Assembly: GCA_964017155.1 (NCBI GenBank)
Contig: OZ024856.1
Coordinates: 6,871,813-6,935,812, forward strand
Direction: 5' to 3'
Length of the DNA: 64,000 nucleotides
From: Oasisia sp. SBJ-2009
Taxonomy: Eukaryota; Annelida; Polychaeta; Sabellida; Siboglinidae
Shown here: piece after piece, positions 14,101 through 24,985 of the stretch
Numbering within the stretch: the stretch's first letter is position 1
Layout of the letters: each line of letters opens with the position of its first letter
Position numbers and translations under genes: made by a program
Notes under the pieces: generated by a model
Seen by the model: the letters and a program-made list of their open reading frames with translations, nothing else
What the model was told of the DNA's origin: nothing
The model's database searches: none

Positions 14101-17100
14101 TATATTCAATGAATGATGAATTAATGTGAATGAAACATTGCCTGCTCAGACAATTGACAAATGCATTTGTAGTTATCTTTATTCTTTCTTTGATTGGCTT
14201 ATTATGATCTAACAACTACAGAATTACGTACAGTAATCATAATTATCGTCTTCCGTTTCTCGCAGGAGTGCTGAGCGATAAATTCATTGTCAAATTGGCA
14301 AACAGCACGAGCTTCATGAAGAGAATGGAGAGTGACTGGGTACATGATTTGTTGAGTGACAATAGAAGTACTCAACCGGTGGAGAGAACCCTCTCCCCAC
14401 TGGTCAGACCACAACGCTATGTCTCAGGTGTTAATATTGGCGTTAACGTTGTTGGAATTAACAGACGTAGCCGAGATGGTCACCGCCGATAAGTGTGTCG
14501 GCTAAGATAAGATGTGGGACTGTTTGTAGTTGTTTAAAAGTAGGCGACATGTCACGGCATGCGTAAAGAAATGCATTATACGCCTCATTGGCTAAATTTG
14601 CCTGACCTCAGTGTGGTTGAGATTAAATGCCCACATACCACACGTAACATGACAAGAGCCCCACTGACTGGGCATCACCTATTCAGATGCTGATGGAACT
14701 CTATCTCTACAGAGAGATCACAACTACTTCTACCAAATAATGGGCACACTTATGTGTACAGGCAGGAAATGGTGTGACTTTGTAGTCTGGACATTCAATG
14801 ACTGTGTCACCATCCGCATCCCCCGAGATGATGCGTTTGTCGCAGAAATTATGGAAATACTTTCAAAAAAATTCTGTCAATATTTTAAGGAGGCAGTGCT
14901 TGAGAAATTACTGTACAGAGTGACACACGTTTGCACAGACACCGCAGGAATAACTGTCAATTTCAGTTTCCAATGTATGATATTCTTCACTTAAATTAAA
15001 TGAATGATGAATTAATGTGAATGAAACACTGCATACACAGACAATTGCCAAATGCATTTGTAGCTATCTTTATTCTTTCTTTGATTGGCTTATTATGATC
15101 TAACAACTACAGAATTACGTACAGTAATCATTATTATCGTCTTTCGTTTCTCACAGGTGTGCCGAGCGATAACTTTCTCGTCAAATTGACCAACAGCACA
15201 AGCTTCATGAAGAGAATGGAGAGTGACTGGGTGCATGATTCGTTGAGGGTGACAATAGAACGACTCAACCGGTTGAGAGAACCCTCTCCCCACTGGTCGG
15301 ACCACAACGCTATGTCTATGTCTTATATTGTCGTTAACGTTGTTGGAATTAACAGACGTAGCCGAGATGGTCACCACCGGTAAGTGTGTCGGCTAAGATA
15401 AGATGTGGGACTGTTTGTAGGTGTTTGAAAGTAAATTGCAATTGATGCAAAAAGAACAAACGTGAATGTTAGTCAGTGTGGAATTTGTGTTTTCAGGGAC
15501 ACACCCTTTTTACGGTGTTCTCCAGATGGTCTGATTGACAGTGATGGCATTGTTGAGATTAAATGCCCACATACCCCATGTTAGCTGCATGTAACATAAC
15601 AAGAGCCCACTGACTGGTCCTCACCTACACAGTTGCTAATGGAACTGTATCTCTATAGAGAGGTCACAACTACTTCTACCAAATACTGGGCACACTTATG
15701 TGTACAGGCAGGAAATGGTGTGACTTTGTAGTCTGGACATTCAATGATGGTCATCATCCGCATCCCCCGAGATGATGCATTCGTCTCAAAAATGATGGGA
15801 ATACTTTCAACAGGTTTCTGTCAATATTTTAAGGAGACAGTGCTTCACAAATTACTGTACAGACACGTTTGCATAGGGACTGCAGTAATAACTGTCAATT
15901 TAAGTTTCCCATGTATGATATTCTTCACTTATATTAAGTGAATGATGAATTAATGTGAATGAAACATTGCATGCTCAGACAACTGCAAAATGCATTTATA
16001 GCCATCTTTATTCTTTCTTAAACCACACATGCTTATAATTATATGTTATATTGTTTGATTGGCTTATTATGATCTAACAACTAGAGAATTATGTACAGTA
16101 ATCATAAGTATCGTCTTCTGTTTCTCGCAGGAGTGCTGAACGATAAGTTCCTTGTCAAGCTGGCAAACAGCCTAGGAGCTGGTGTATTTTGAGGAGGCAG
16201 TGCGTGAGAAATTACTGTACATAGGATCACACATGTTTGCACAGACACCACAGTAATAACTGTCAATTTCAGTTTCCAATGTATGATATTCTTCACTTAT
16301 ATTCAATGAATGATGAATTAATGTGAATGAAACACTGCATGCAGAGACAATTGCCAAATGCATTTGTAGCTATCTTTATTCTTTCTTTGATTGGCTTATT
16401 ATGATCTAACAACTACAGAATTACGTACAGTAATCATAATTATCGTCTTCCGTTTCTCGCAGGAGTGCTGAGCGATAAATTCATTGTCAAGTTGGCAAAC
16501 AGCACGAGCTTCATGAAGAGAATGGAGAGTGACTGGGTACATGATTTGTTGAGTGACAATAGAAGTACTCAACCGGTGGAGAGAACCCTCTCCCCACTGG
16601 TCAGACCACAACGCTATGTCTCAGGTGTTAATATTGGCGTTAACGTTGTTGGAATTAACAGACGTAGCCGAGATGGTCACCGCCGATAAGTGTGTCGGCT
16701 AAGATAAGATGTGGGACTGTTTGTAGTTGTTTAAAAGTAGGCGACATGTCACGGCATGCGTAAAGAAATGCATTATACGCCTCATTGGCTAAATTTGCCT
16801 GACCTCAGTGTGGTTGAGATTAAATGCCCACATACCACACGTAACATGACAAGAGCCCCACTGACTGGGCATCACCTATTCAGATGCTGATGGAACTCTA
16901 TCTCTACAGAGAGATCACAACTACTTCTACCAAATAATGGGCACACTTATGTGTACAGGCAGGAAATGGTGTGACTTTGTAGTCTGGACATTCAATGACT
17001 GTGTCACCATCCGCATCCCCCGAGATGATGCGTTCGTCGCAGAAATTATGGAAATACTTTCAAAACAATTCTGTCAATATTTTAAGGAGGCAGTGCTTGA

Positions 17101-19555
17101 GAAATTACTGTACAGAGTGACACACGTTTGCACAGACACCGCAGGAGTAACTGTCAATTTCAGTTTCCAATGTATGATGTTCTTCACTTAAATTAAATGA
17201 ATGATGAATTAATGTGAATGAAACACTGCATGCACAGACAATTGCCAAATGCATTTGTAGCTATCTTTATTCTTTCTTTGATTGGCTTATTATGATCTAA
17301 CAACTACAGAATTACGTACAGTAATCATTATTATCGTCTTCCGTTTCTCACAGGTGTGCCGAGCGATAACTTTCTCGTCAAACTGACCAACAGCACAAGC
17401 TTCATGAAGAGAATGGAGAGTGACTGGGTGCATGATTCGTTGAGGGTGACAATAGAACGACTCAACCGGTTGAGAGAACCCTCTCCCCACTGGTCGGACC
17501 ACAACGCCATGTCTATGTCTTATATTGTCGTTAACGTTGTTGGAATTAACAGACGTAGCCGAGATGGTCACCACCGGTAAGTGTGTCGGCTAAGATAAGA
17601 TGTGGGACTGTTTGTAGGTGTTTGAAAGTAAATTGCAATTGATGCAAAAAGAACAAACGTGAATGTTAGTCAGTGTGGAATTTGTGTTTTCAGGGACACA
17701 CCCTTTTTACGGTGTTCTCCAGATGGTCTGATTGACAGTGATGGCATTGTTGAGATTAAATGCCCACATACCCCATGTTAGCTGCATGTAACATAACAAG
17801 AGCCCACTGACTGGTCCTCACCTACACAGTTGCTAATGGAACTGTATCTCTATAGAGAGGTCACAACTACTTCTACCAAATACTGGGCACACTTATGTGT
17901 ACAGGCAGGAAATGGTGTGACTTTGTAGTCTGGACATTCAATGATGGTCATCATCCGCATACCCCGAGATGATGCATTCGTCTCAGAAATGATGGGAATA
18001 CTTTCAACAGGTTTCTGTCAATATTTTAAGGAGACAGTGCTTCACAAATTACTGTACAGACACGTTTGCATAGGGACTGCAGTAATAACTGTCAATTTAA
18101 GTTTCCCATGTATGATATTCTTCACTTATATTAAGTGAATGATGAATTAATGTGAATGAAACATTGCATGCTCAGACAACTGCAAAATGCATTTATAGCC
18201 ATCTTTATTCTTTCTTAAACCACACATGCTTATAATTATAAGTTATATTGTTTGATTGGCTTATTATGATCTAACAACTAGAGAATTATGTACAGTAATC
18301 ATAAGTATCGTCTTCTGTTTCTCGCAGGAGTGCTGAACGATAAGTTCCTTGTCAAGCTGGCAAACAGCCTAGGAGCTGGTGTATTTTGAGGAGGCAGTGC
18401 GTGAGAAATTACTGTACATAGGATCACACACGTTTGCACAGACACCACAGTAATAACTGTCAATTTCAGTTTCCAATGTATGATATTCTTCACTTATATT
18501 CAATGAATGATGAATTAATGTGAATGAAACATTGCCTGCTCAGACAATTGACAAATGCATTTGTAGTTATCTTTATTCTTTCTTTGATTGGCTTATTATG
18601 ATCTAACAACTACAGAATTACGTACAGTAATCATAATTATCGTCTTCTGTTTCTCGCAGGAGTGCTGAGCGATAAATTCATTGTCAAATTGGCAAACAGC
18701 ACGAGCTTCATGAAGAGAATGGAGAGTGACTGGGTACATGATTTGTTGAGTGACAATAGAACGACTCAACCGGTGGAGAGAACCCTCTCCCCACTGGTCA
18801 GACCACAACGCTATGTCTCAGGTGTTAATATTGGCGTTCACGTTGTTGGAATTAACAGACGTAGCCGAGATGGTCACCGCCGATAAGTGTGTCGGCTAAG
18901 ATAAGATGTGGGACTGTTTGTAGTTGTTTAAAAGTAGGCGACATGTCACGGCATGCGTAAAGAAATGCATTATACGCCTCATTGGCTAAATTTGCCTGAC
19001 CTTGACCATTCAGTGTGGTTGAGATTAAATGCCCACATACCACACGTAACATGACAAGAGCCCCACTGACTGGGCATCACCTATTCAGATGCTGATGGAA
19101 CTCTATCTCTACAGAGAGATCACAACTACTTCTACCAAATAATGGGCACACTTATGTGTACAGGCAGGAAATGGTGTGACTTTGTAGTCTGGACATTCAA
19201 TGACTGTGTCACCATCCGCATCCCCCGAGATGATGCGTTCGTCGCAGAAATTATGGAAATACTTTCAAAACAATTCTGTCAATATTTTAAGGAGGCAGTG
19301 CTTGAGAAATTACTGTACAGAGTCACACACGTTTGCACAGACACCGCAGGAATAACTGTCAATTTCAGTTTCCAATGTATGATATTCTTCACTTAAATTA
19401 AATGAATGATGAATTAATGTGAATGAAACACTGCATGCACAGACAATTGCCAAATGCATTTTATCTTCATTCTTTCTTTGATTGGCATATTATGATCTAA
19501 CAACTACAGAATTACATACAGTAATCATAATTACCGTCTTCCGTTTCTCGCAGAT

Positions 19556-19868
19556 GTGCCGAGTGGTAAGTTCATTGTCAAGTTGGCAAACAGCACAAGC
19601 TTCATGAAGAGAATGGAGAGTGCCTGGGTACACGATTCACGCAGTGTGCTGAGCGATAAATTCTTTGTGAAGATGGCAAACAGCACGAGGTTCATTAAAA
19701 GAATGGAGAGTGACTGGGTGCATGATTCGTTGAGGGTGACAATAGAACGACTCAACCGGTGGAGAGAACCCTCTCCCCACTGGTCGCACCACGACGCTAT
19801 GTCTAAGGAGTTAATATTGGCGATAACATCGTTGGAATTAACAGACGTAGCCGAGATGGTCACTGCCG
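19556..19868 (+). pseudogene. Terminal, frame-intact copy of the array exon
   Basis: Acceptor ctcgcag is followed by VPSGKFIVKLANSTSFMKRM, and the exon ends in ELTDVAEMVTA with a donor gtaagtg at 19869. Unlike the array copies, the frame stays open from acceptor to donor. It contains an internal duplication of about 90 nt: the KFIVKLANSTSFMKRMES piece is repeated as KFFVKMANSTRFIKRMES. It may be the ancestral exon from which the array copies derive, or the least decayed member. Its splice phase does not match the downstream zinc-finger segment at 19981 by the obvious acceptor, so I do not join them. Confidence 0.5.
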
Positions 19869-19973
19869 GTAAGTGTGTCGGCTAAGATAAGATGTGGGAC
19901 TGTTTGTAGTTGTTTGAAAGTAGATGACATGTCATGGCATGCGTAAAGAAATGCATTATACGCCTCATTGGCT

Positions 19974-21097
19974 AAATTTGCATGACCTTGACCCAGTTCC
20001 TCCCGGTCGTGGTCAACCGCAACTGGCTGAAGTACGATGCGGAAAAAGCTGAGATGTTTTGCTCAGTTTGTCGTGTATTCGCAACCAGCAAGACCGATCG
20101 GTTGTGCAGTTTCGTCAGTGGGTGCTGCAACTTTCGACTGGAATCGGTGACTGCGACCGTGGCCGAGAAGCTCATCGAGATGTTAAACAGCCATGTGTTC
20201 ACAAGAATGACACTCCTCATGAAGTATGTATGTTAAACTGTATTTCTTAGAAAAATATCAAGTAGCATGCACTGTACAAAACTGTTATGTATGAATGAAA
20301 AATTTATCAAAAACCTGTGACCGATTAACTTTGTGTTGTTTGCATATCTTAAACTGGGCCTAAAGATACAGTAACCATGTTAGCTGTGCACATGCTTCTT
20401 TAAATTATATACATAATATTGGAACTGGCATTCAAGGCTGCCCTGAAGAAACAGCCGCTCCACGACAAGGTCGCATCGTTTCTGCTGGGCCTGTATTATT
20501 TCTACAGGAAGGGCTCACTGAACAGGAGCATGCTGAAACGATCTTTTGAAGCTATCGACATGAAGCCGATTATGCCGACACGTGTTGAGGGTACACGTTG
20601 GGTGCCACACACTCTGTGAGCGCTTGACTTAATGACTAAATGACATTTGTCAGAAGTAAGAAAGTTTGGAATGTTGTTTGCAGTGATACAGATGTTGCTG
20701 AGCTGACGTGGGCAGGGGTCAACAGATAACACCTCAATGATCACCATAACGTCCTGTCACTGATGGACGTTGTCCTCACTTTGCCAACCCATGCCGCTGA
20801 TGCTGAGCACGGCTTCTCCAAGCTGAAGCTGGTGAAGTGGGGCTGGAGGAGGAACCTCGCCAACGACGTCTTCACCGACCTGCTGCATGTATCACTGCAT
20901 ACAGCCAACATCGGGGACTTCGACCCAACTGCTGCCATCCATGTGTGGAACGCCAGTGGGCCAAGGACCAGGCGACCTGAGTTTGTGCAGTGGGACACTG
21001 ACAGTGACGACTACAGTGACGAGTGATGTGGTGGCGGTGTATTATAGTCATTGTGTTTTTCATCAATAAATGTTGTATATATTTTGGTTAAATAAAT
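19974..21097 (+). pseudogene. Decayed hAT-type transposase/ZNF862-like gene
   Basis: Three pieces in order match the TTF-type zinc-finger/hAT family. Segment 1 (19981-20223) has NRNWLKYDAEKAEMFCSVC followed by SFVSGCCNFRLES, a TTF-type finger, and ends at a GTATGT donor. Segment 2 (20418-20615) has LLGLYYFYRKGSLNRSMLKR and then RVEGTRWVPH, the conserved middle of these proteins, followed by a gtgagc donor. Segment 3 (about 20763-21026) has LPTHAADAEHGFSKLKLVKW and then LLHVSLHTANIGDFDP, the hAT C-terminal dimerisation region, with an acidic tail and stop. Most of the catalytic core between segments 2 and 3 is absent, segment 2 lacks an AG acceptor, and segment 1 seems to change frame near its end. 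It is most likely a dead element. Confidence 0.75.
21065..21096 (+). terminator. Polyadenylation signals of the hAT-like gene
   Basis: Two AATAAA hexamers at 21065-21070 and 21091-21096 lie 39 and 65 bp after the stop of the hAT C-terminal segment, a normal spacing for a short 3' UTR. Confidence 0.55.
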
Positions 21098-21099
21098 CT

Positions 21100-21990
21100 T
21101 GACTCTGTGTTTGTGATTTTGATAGGACTAGTAGATTTGGCTGGTCACTAGTCCTGTGAACTAGTGATGAAAAACGTTATAGTTTCTGCCCCTGATGTGG
21201 TAGTGTGTCACATACTCACATGCATAGAGAGCATCGATGATGATTACAACAGACCTATGGCATGTGACAGCTGTTAAACATCACAAGAGAAACTAAATAA
21301 ACTGAATCAACACTGAAGGCACCAAGTTGTAATCAACTGCCTTATTAACTGACTACTCCAAGTCTTCAAGCATACATCAGTTCAGCTCTCCAACCTGATG
21401 CAATCAGCATCAATAACCAGAAGATACAGAAGATACAGGTTGCCTTGTTTCAGGCATCAGAGCCCACCCAGCATATGGGTGCCAGCTATCAGTACTGACC
21501 TGTGACACTGGCATGTGCTAACCCCCTCTCAGCAAACAACACATGTGACCACTGACCAGGGCCTACCATGTTGTAGACCTTCATTAATTACCCTCAGTGG
21601 CACTTCTGAATGTTGAACATTGGAAATAAATCTATGAGACCACTGTTTTGATGGTTTTATAATAAAATATGTGATACAAGAAAAGACAACAATTATGTGT
21701 ATGTAGATCCTAATTATTTTAGTTGCACAACACAAGTCAATTAAAACGTGAATTACTTACCCCGGTTTACAGAATGCTTCCGTAATCTATATTGTTATTA
21801 CAATTTTTTGGACCCAGCCAAGACGTCATATAAGACACTCAAACAGTGCATTCCCTCTCCTTCCTCCTATGCCCAGGCAGAAGCTGATGCAGGCAGCATG
21901 TGCCTGCATCCTTCCTGGGTCACATCATAGACAAATTCAGTGTATTCTACCCCTACTGATCATGTCACAAGAGAGTTTAGAAATGACCCA
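21100..21990. other. AT-rich spacer, no gene seen
   Basis: I searched both strands for a third TRMT6 exon and for transposon motifs and saw neither. If TRMT6 is intact, this is part of its intron 2. Confidence 0.5.
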
Positions 21991-21991
21991 C

Positions 21992-22922
21992 CTTTTTCAC
22001 ACAATGTCCTCCTGCTGACCTTCACCAGCTTTTGACCCTTCACCTCGTACCAGCCTCCAAACGGCTGCCCGATGACCGCGTCCAGCGTAAACTTCACCTT
22101 CTCCATCCATACCAGGCTGAAGTTACAAGAAAAGAAAAGCATCTAAACCTGATTTTTGTTACAATTTGTTATGTTTTACACCTTCTGTCACCAGGTTTTT
22201 ATGTCTGACTGACCAGTCACATGAAAACATGCAAATGTGCACAATTACATAATGGTTTCAGCGGTGAACTTTTATGCAAATATTTTCTTTTCGACAAGCC
22301 GTGGAAAACTAACCGGGACTGGCTGCGCTATGATGAGGAAAAGATTGTCATATTTTGTGCAGTTTGCTGTTCCCACACCAACCACAAGCAAGCCTGATTG
22401 CCTATATGCAGTTTTGTTGGTGATTCTACAAATGTTCGCCTGTAATCTGTCTCACACCCTGTGAGTGTGACATATCGGCTTATTTACGTCGACTCGACGG
22501 CATTATATTGCTCTAAAACACAATTAAAAAATTAATAAATGACTTCCTTGTACCGGAAGTGAAGTAGAATGACATTCAGAACAGATAAACATCGAAAAAA
22601 ATTGGTAAAACGCCCTAATAATTTACGCCAGTTAACTGGAAGATTACCCTTAATTTTTAGTCACATTTGAAGTTGAACATACGCACACCACCCACGAAAT
22701 CGTCATAATTGACGGTAGTGGATTACTGGAAGAAGACGGTGGCGGATTTCAGTAACACAGTTACACACAACTCGCAGTGACCGGCTTCAATTATCGTTCA
22801 CAACCAGAAAATAAGTACACGCACCGTGTCTTGTGAACTTGAACAACCCTAATATTCTTGTCCTTTTTTAAGATCACTTGATCCCCTTCCCGAATGGTAG
22901 ACTGTAATATTTGTGACGCCAT
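21992..22922 (-). CDS. TRMT6: TRMT6, tRNA (adenine-58-N1)-methyltransferase non-catalytic subunit, exons 1-2 only
   Basis: Exon 1 is 22825-22922 (minus). It starts MASQILQSTIREGDQVILKK and ends KNIRVVQVHKT plus two bases before a GTGCGT donor. Exon 2 is 21992-22116, from a ttcag acceptor to a GTGGGT donor. It encodes LVWMEKVKFTLDAVIGQPFG and then GWYEVKGQKLVKV. The split arginine codon joins in phase. Both exons match the N-terminal region of TRMT6/Gcd10/Trm6, with IR-(D/E)-GD-V-L-K and then LD-(N/A)-VIG-(H/Q). TRMT6 pairs with TRMT61A to make m1A58 in tRNAs in the nucleus. No later exon is visible in the 21.9 kb to the left, where the hAT relic and the tandem array lie. Either intron 2 is enormous or the gene is truncated. 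The start codon is 448 bp from the divergent 528-aa gene. Confidence 0.8.
22296..22397 (+). pseudogene. Second TTF-type zinc-finger fragment, inside TRMT6 intron 1
   Basis: The plus strand reads KPWKTNRDWLRYDEEKIVIF, then CAVCCSHTNHKQA, then a stop at 22395-22397. The W-L-R-Y-D-E-E-K and FC-x2-C pattern is the same finger as at 19981-20223 but is a different, diverged copy. It is a short relic inserted antisense to TRMT6. Confidence 0.6.
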
Positions 22923-23370
22923 GAAGTTTCGTGTAACGTCAACTTATCACACGTGCGCGTTTACTTTTTGTATCTTCTACAACCGGCAACCAACACAAGA
23001 GGGCGTTGTGTTCCTCAACATATCGCCACCAGATGGCGCCATTTATCGTCGCGTAAACCGGACGAAAAACAAACGCACGTGCGCTTTCAAACGCCAGTCG
23101 GAAACTACTGGGAAAAGAGATTGCAGAGATTTTAGATTATTTTACAGCCGTGATAAAGCGCCGTGTCAAGAAGATAAGTTGGCAAATAGCCTAGACTGTT
23201 TAAATATAGACGACAACGTACTTTATAGGCTGTATTAATAAAACTTATCATTGAATTTGGTTGCATGCAAGCATAGCACCAGGCATTACAAGCGTAATCC
23301 TTGCTGCTTTTGTCGATACGGAATCCAAACGCCGGCCTGAGTCTAGGAAGTAAGGCAGTACTGTTAGACA
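22923..23370. promoter_or_regulatory. Candidate bidirectional promoter
   Basis: The 448 bp between the divergent starts of TRMT6 (minus) and the 528-aa gene (plus) contain CACGTG E-box-like sites around 22952 and 23078. I see no TATA box at a convincing distance on either side. The assignment comes from geometry only. Confidence 0.4.
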
Positions 23371-24957
23371 ATGGAAACTCTGATTTCCCCGCACGACGTG
23401 CGTGCCAGGAGTAAACTAAAGAAACTTGTTTTCTTCGGTTTGAGGAGCTTCGGTGACAGCGCTAACAACGGTGCAGTTGACTTCGTGCAGTGGATAGCAG
23501 GCGACTCCGACACGACACAGTCGGTCGACCAACCTCGCCCGTTCACCAAGCCACCGACAGTCAACATGCTCCTTCAGGCGACTAACCTTAAAGTTGCTCC
23601 GGGACTTATGAACGGTATTTGGCTGATGCCTCCTACCCCGCCCGTCCATTCTGGTGAAACCAGAAACAGTCCTGGAATGCGAGAATGGCCGATGTCGTCA
23701 ACCCGCCCAGGCGCCTGTCGCGGTGGTATAGGTGCATTGTCACGAGACGCTGCGACATCTTCGTGCGACCTTCTTGCAACAGAGGGTAGTCTGTCATCAG
23801 ACCTGACGCCGTGCTCCGCCGATGACAGCCCGACAAGTGCGAGCGAGTGGGACAACCAGTGTCCAGGCGTGGTGTCTGGCGACGGGTCTCATGACAGCGG
23901 GTCGTCGTCTCCGTGCCTCACCTTCCTTAACGATCCTCGACCGTCGGCTGGTGCACGAAGACGGCCTCGGACATTCGGCAGGATGTCGAAGGAGATATAT
24001 CCCGTTGAAGACATGCCACCCAGGAGGATCCAGTTTGATCAACAGTTGCCATTCAGGCTGAATTTCTACTACTCACGACGTCTGTCTGCACCGCCCGTCT
24101 GTCAAGACGAAGACCTTGGTGCGACGACACCGTCCGCCAGCGACGAGACATCGCCCGTGTCATCTACGGACAAGTTAGACGCCGCCCCGTCTGCGGCAAC
24201 ATCAAGGGAAACGTTTGCCAAATATATACCGCTGCTGAAGACATGTCCTCCCAGAGTGCCTAAGATAATGTTAAACAAACGAAACCGCAATGAATGGAAA
24301 GACATCCAGACGGCGTTTCTCCAGAGTGGCTCGGGAGCTCGCCCAAAGAAGTCCCGAAGTGACTCGTCCCTATCCCTGACGAAGGCGATGCGGAACAGTT
24401 CGTGGAGGAAGAAGTTTCGGCATGGACGATCCACGGAAACATCGGCACCACAACCCCCTGATTCTGACTGTGGCAAATTGTCAGCTCTCAAGAAGAAGTA
24501 CCCGGGACGATTCGACTTGGCGGCCAACGAGAAGTTCTGCAGGTTGAACGCGTGCATGAGACCCGACTTGACCGCCGTGCTGTACATCCAGCTGCCGCCG
24601 GGACACGAGAGGACGCTCAACTTGCGGCTGTGCCACGTCAAGACGGAGCTGGCGGTCGCCGCCATGCTGCACTTCCTGTACCCGTACTGCCAGGTGCAGT
24701 GTCTGTGGGTGCAGTGTCTACAGGACAATCTGGACGAGTTCCTGCGCGACTCGCGCATCAAGCCGAGGTTCTCCAAGTTCGTCTACCTGCGCCACTTCGA
24801 CGCCGTGCTCGTGCTGTCCGAGGACGCCGCCGGACTGTTGCGTCACACCGACACGTGCTTCGTGCGCGCGCTCGCCGCCGCCATCGGCGTTAGCGTCAAC
24901 CGCCTGCTCGTGCTGGTCCGGCAGTGGTCACCCCTCGCCAGCGAGTCGTTCGATTGA
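23371..24957 (+). CDS. Single-exon 528-aa protein of unknown function
   Basis: One uninterrupted frame of 529 codons starts in a good context (gacaATGG). Composition is structured. Residues 1-270 are low-complexity and rich in Ser, Pro, Thr and Asp. Residues 330-400 are basic, with KKSRSDSSLSLTKAMRNSSW and a WRKKFRHGR patch. The last 160 residues look like a folded domain, with LTAVLYIQLPPGHERTLNLR, LHFLYPYCQVQCLWVQCLQD and RALAAAIGVSVNRLLVLVRQ. The C-terminal third is strongly GC-rich at third positions, unlike its surroundings, which supports real coding. I see no signal peptide or transmembrane helix and do not recognise the fold. It is divergent from TRMT6. AATAAA motifs lie at about 25735 and 25749. 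The lack of introns could mean an old retrocopy or a true single-exon gene. Confidence 0.72.
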   Translation: METLISPHDVRARSKLKKLVFFGLRSFGDSANNGAVDFVQWIAGDSDTTQSVDQPRPFTKPPTVNMLLQATNLKVAPGLMNGIWLMPPTPPVHSGETRNSPGMREWPMSSTRPGACRGGIGALSRDAATSSCDLLATEGSLSSDLTPCSADDSPTSASEWDNQCPGVVSGDGSHDSGSSSPCLTFLNDPRPSAGARRRPRTFGRMSKEIYPVEDMPPRRIQFDQQLPFRLNFYYSRRLSAPPVCQDEDLGATTPSASDETSPVSSTDKLDAAPSAATSRETFAKYIPLLKTCPPRVPKIMLNKRNRNEWKDIQTAFLQSGSGARPKKSRSDSSLSLTKAMRNSSWRKKFRHGRSTETSAPQPPDSDCGKLSALKKKYPGRFDLAANEKFCRLNACMRPDLTAVLYIQLPPGHERTLNLRLCHVKTELAVAAMLHFLYPYCQVQCLWVQCLQDNLDEFLRDSRIKPRFSKFVYLRHFDAVLVLSEDAAGLLRHTDTCFVRALAAAIGVSVNRLLVLVRQWSPLASESFD

Positions 24958-24985
24958 GACGCGCATACAATAAGGATAAGGTATA

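Larger units (their letters stand above)
1..19980 (+). repeat. Tandem array of 2,197-bp units carrying YqaJ-like gene fragments
   Basis: Nine near-identical units start at 1, 2198, 4395, 6592, 8789, 10986, 13183, 15380 and 17577. The spacing is exactly 2,197 bp, except that the ninth unit is about 95 bp longer. A partial tenth begins near 19869 and breaks off around 19980. Each unit is a composite with three copies of a splice-acceptor-like block (near 745, 1080 and 1975 in unit 1) and two copies of a YqaJ-like coding block. Units 1, 3, 5, 7 and 9 (type A) and 2, 4, 6 and 8 (type B) differ at linked sites, for example the stretches at 945-1010 versus 3150-3200. This makes a 4,394-bp dimeric higher-order repeat. 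The array starts abruptly at base 1, so it probably continues to the left. It could be an amplified transposon-derived gene fragment or a satellite. Confidence 0.93.

Noticed and set aside
365..18808. Many 60-94 codon frames in the tandem array, on both strands, as separate genes
   Set aside because: They are pieces of frameshifted YqaJ-like and exon-like blocks, or antisense shadows. None has a complete domain or its own start and stop context.
1..19868. CRISPR array or bacterial operon interpretation of the regular repeats
   Set aside because: The 2.2-kb unit, eukaryotic splice signals and surrounding animal genes rule this out.
22894..23238. 114-codon plus-strand frame upstream of the 528-aa gene
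   Set aside because: It overlaps TRMT6 exon 1 antisense, has no domain pattern and lies in the shared promoter. At most an upstream frame.
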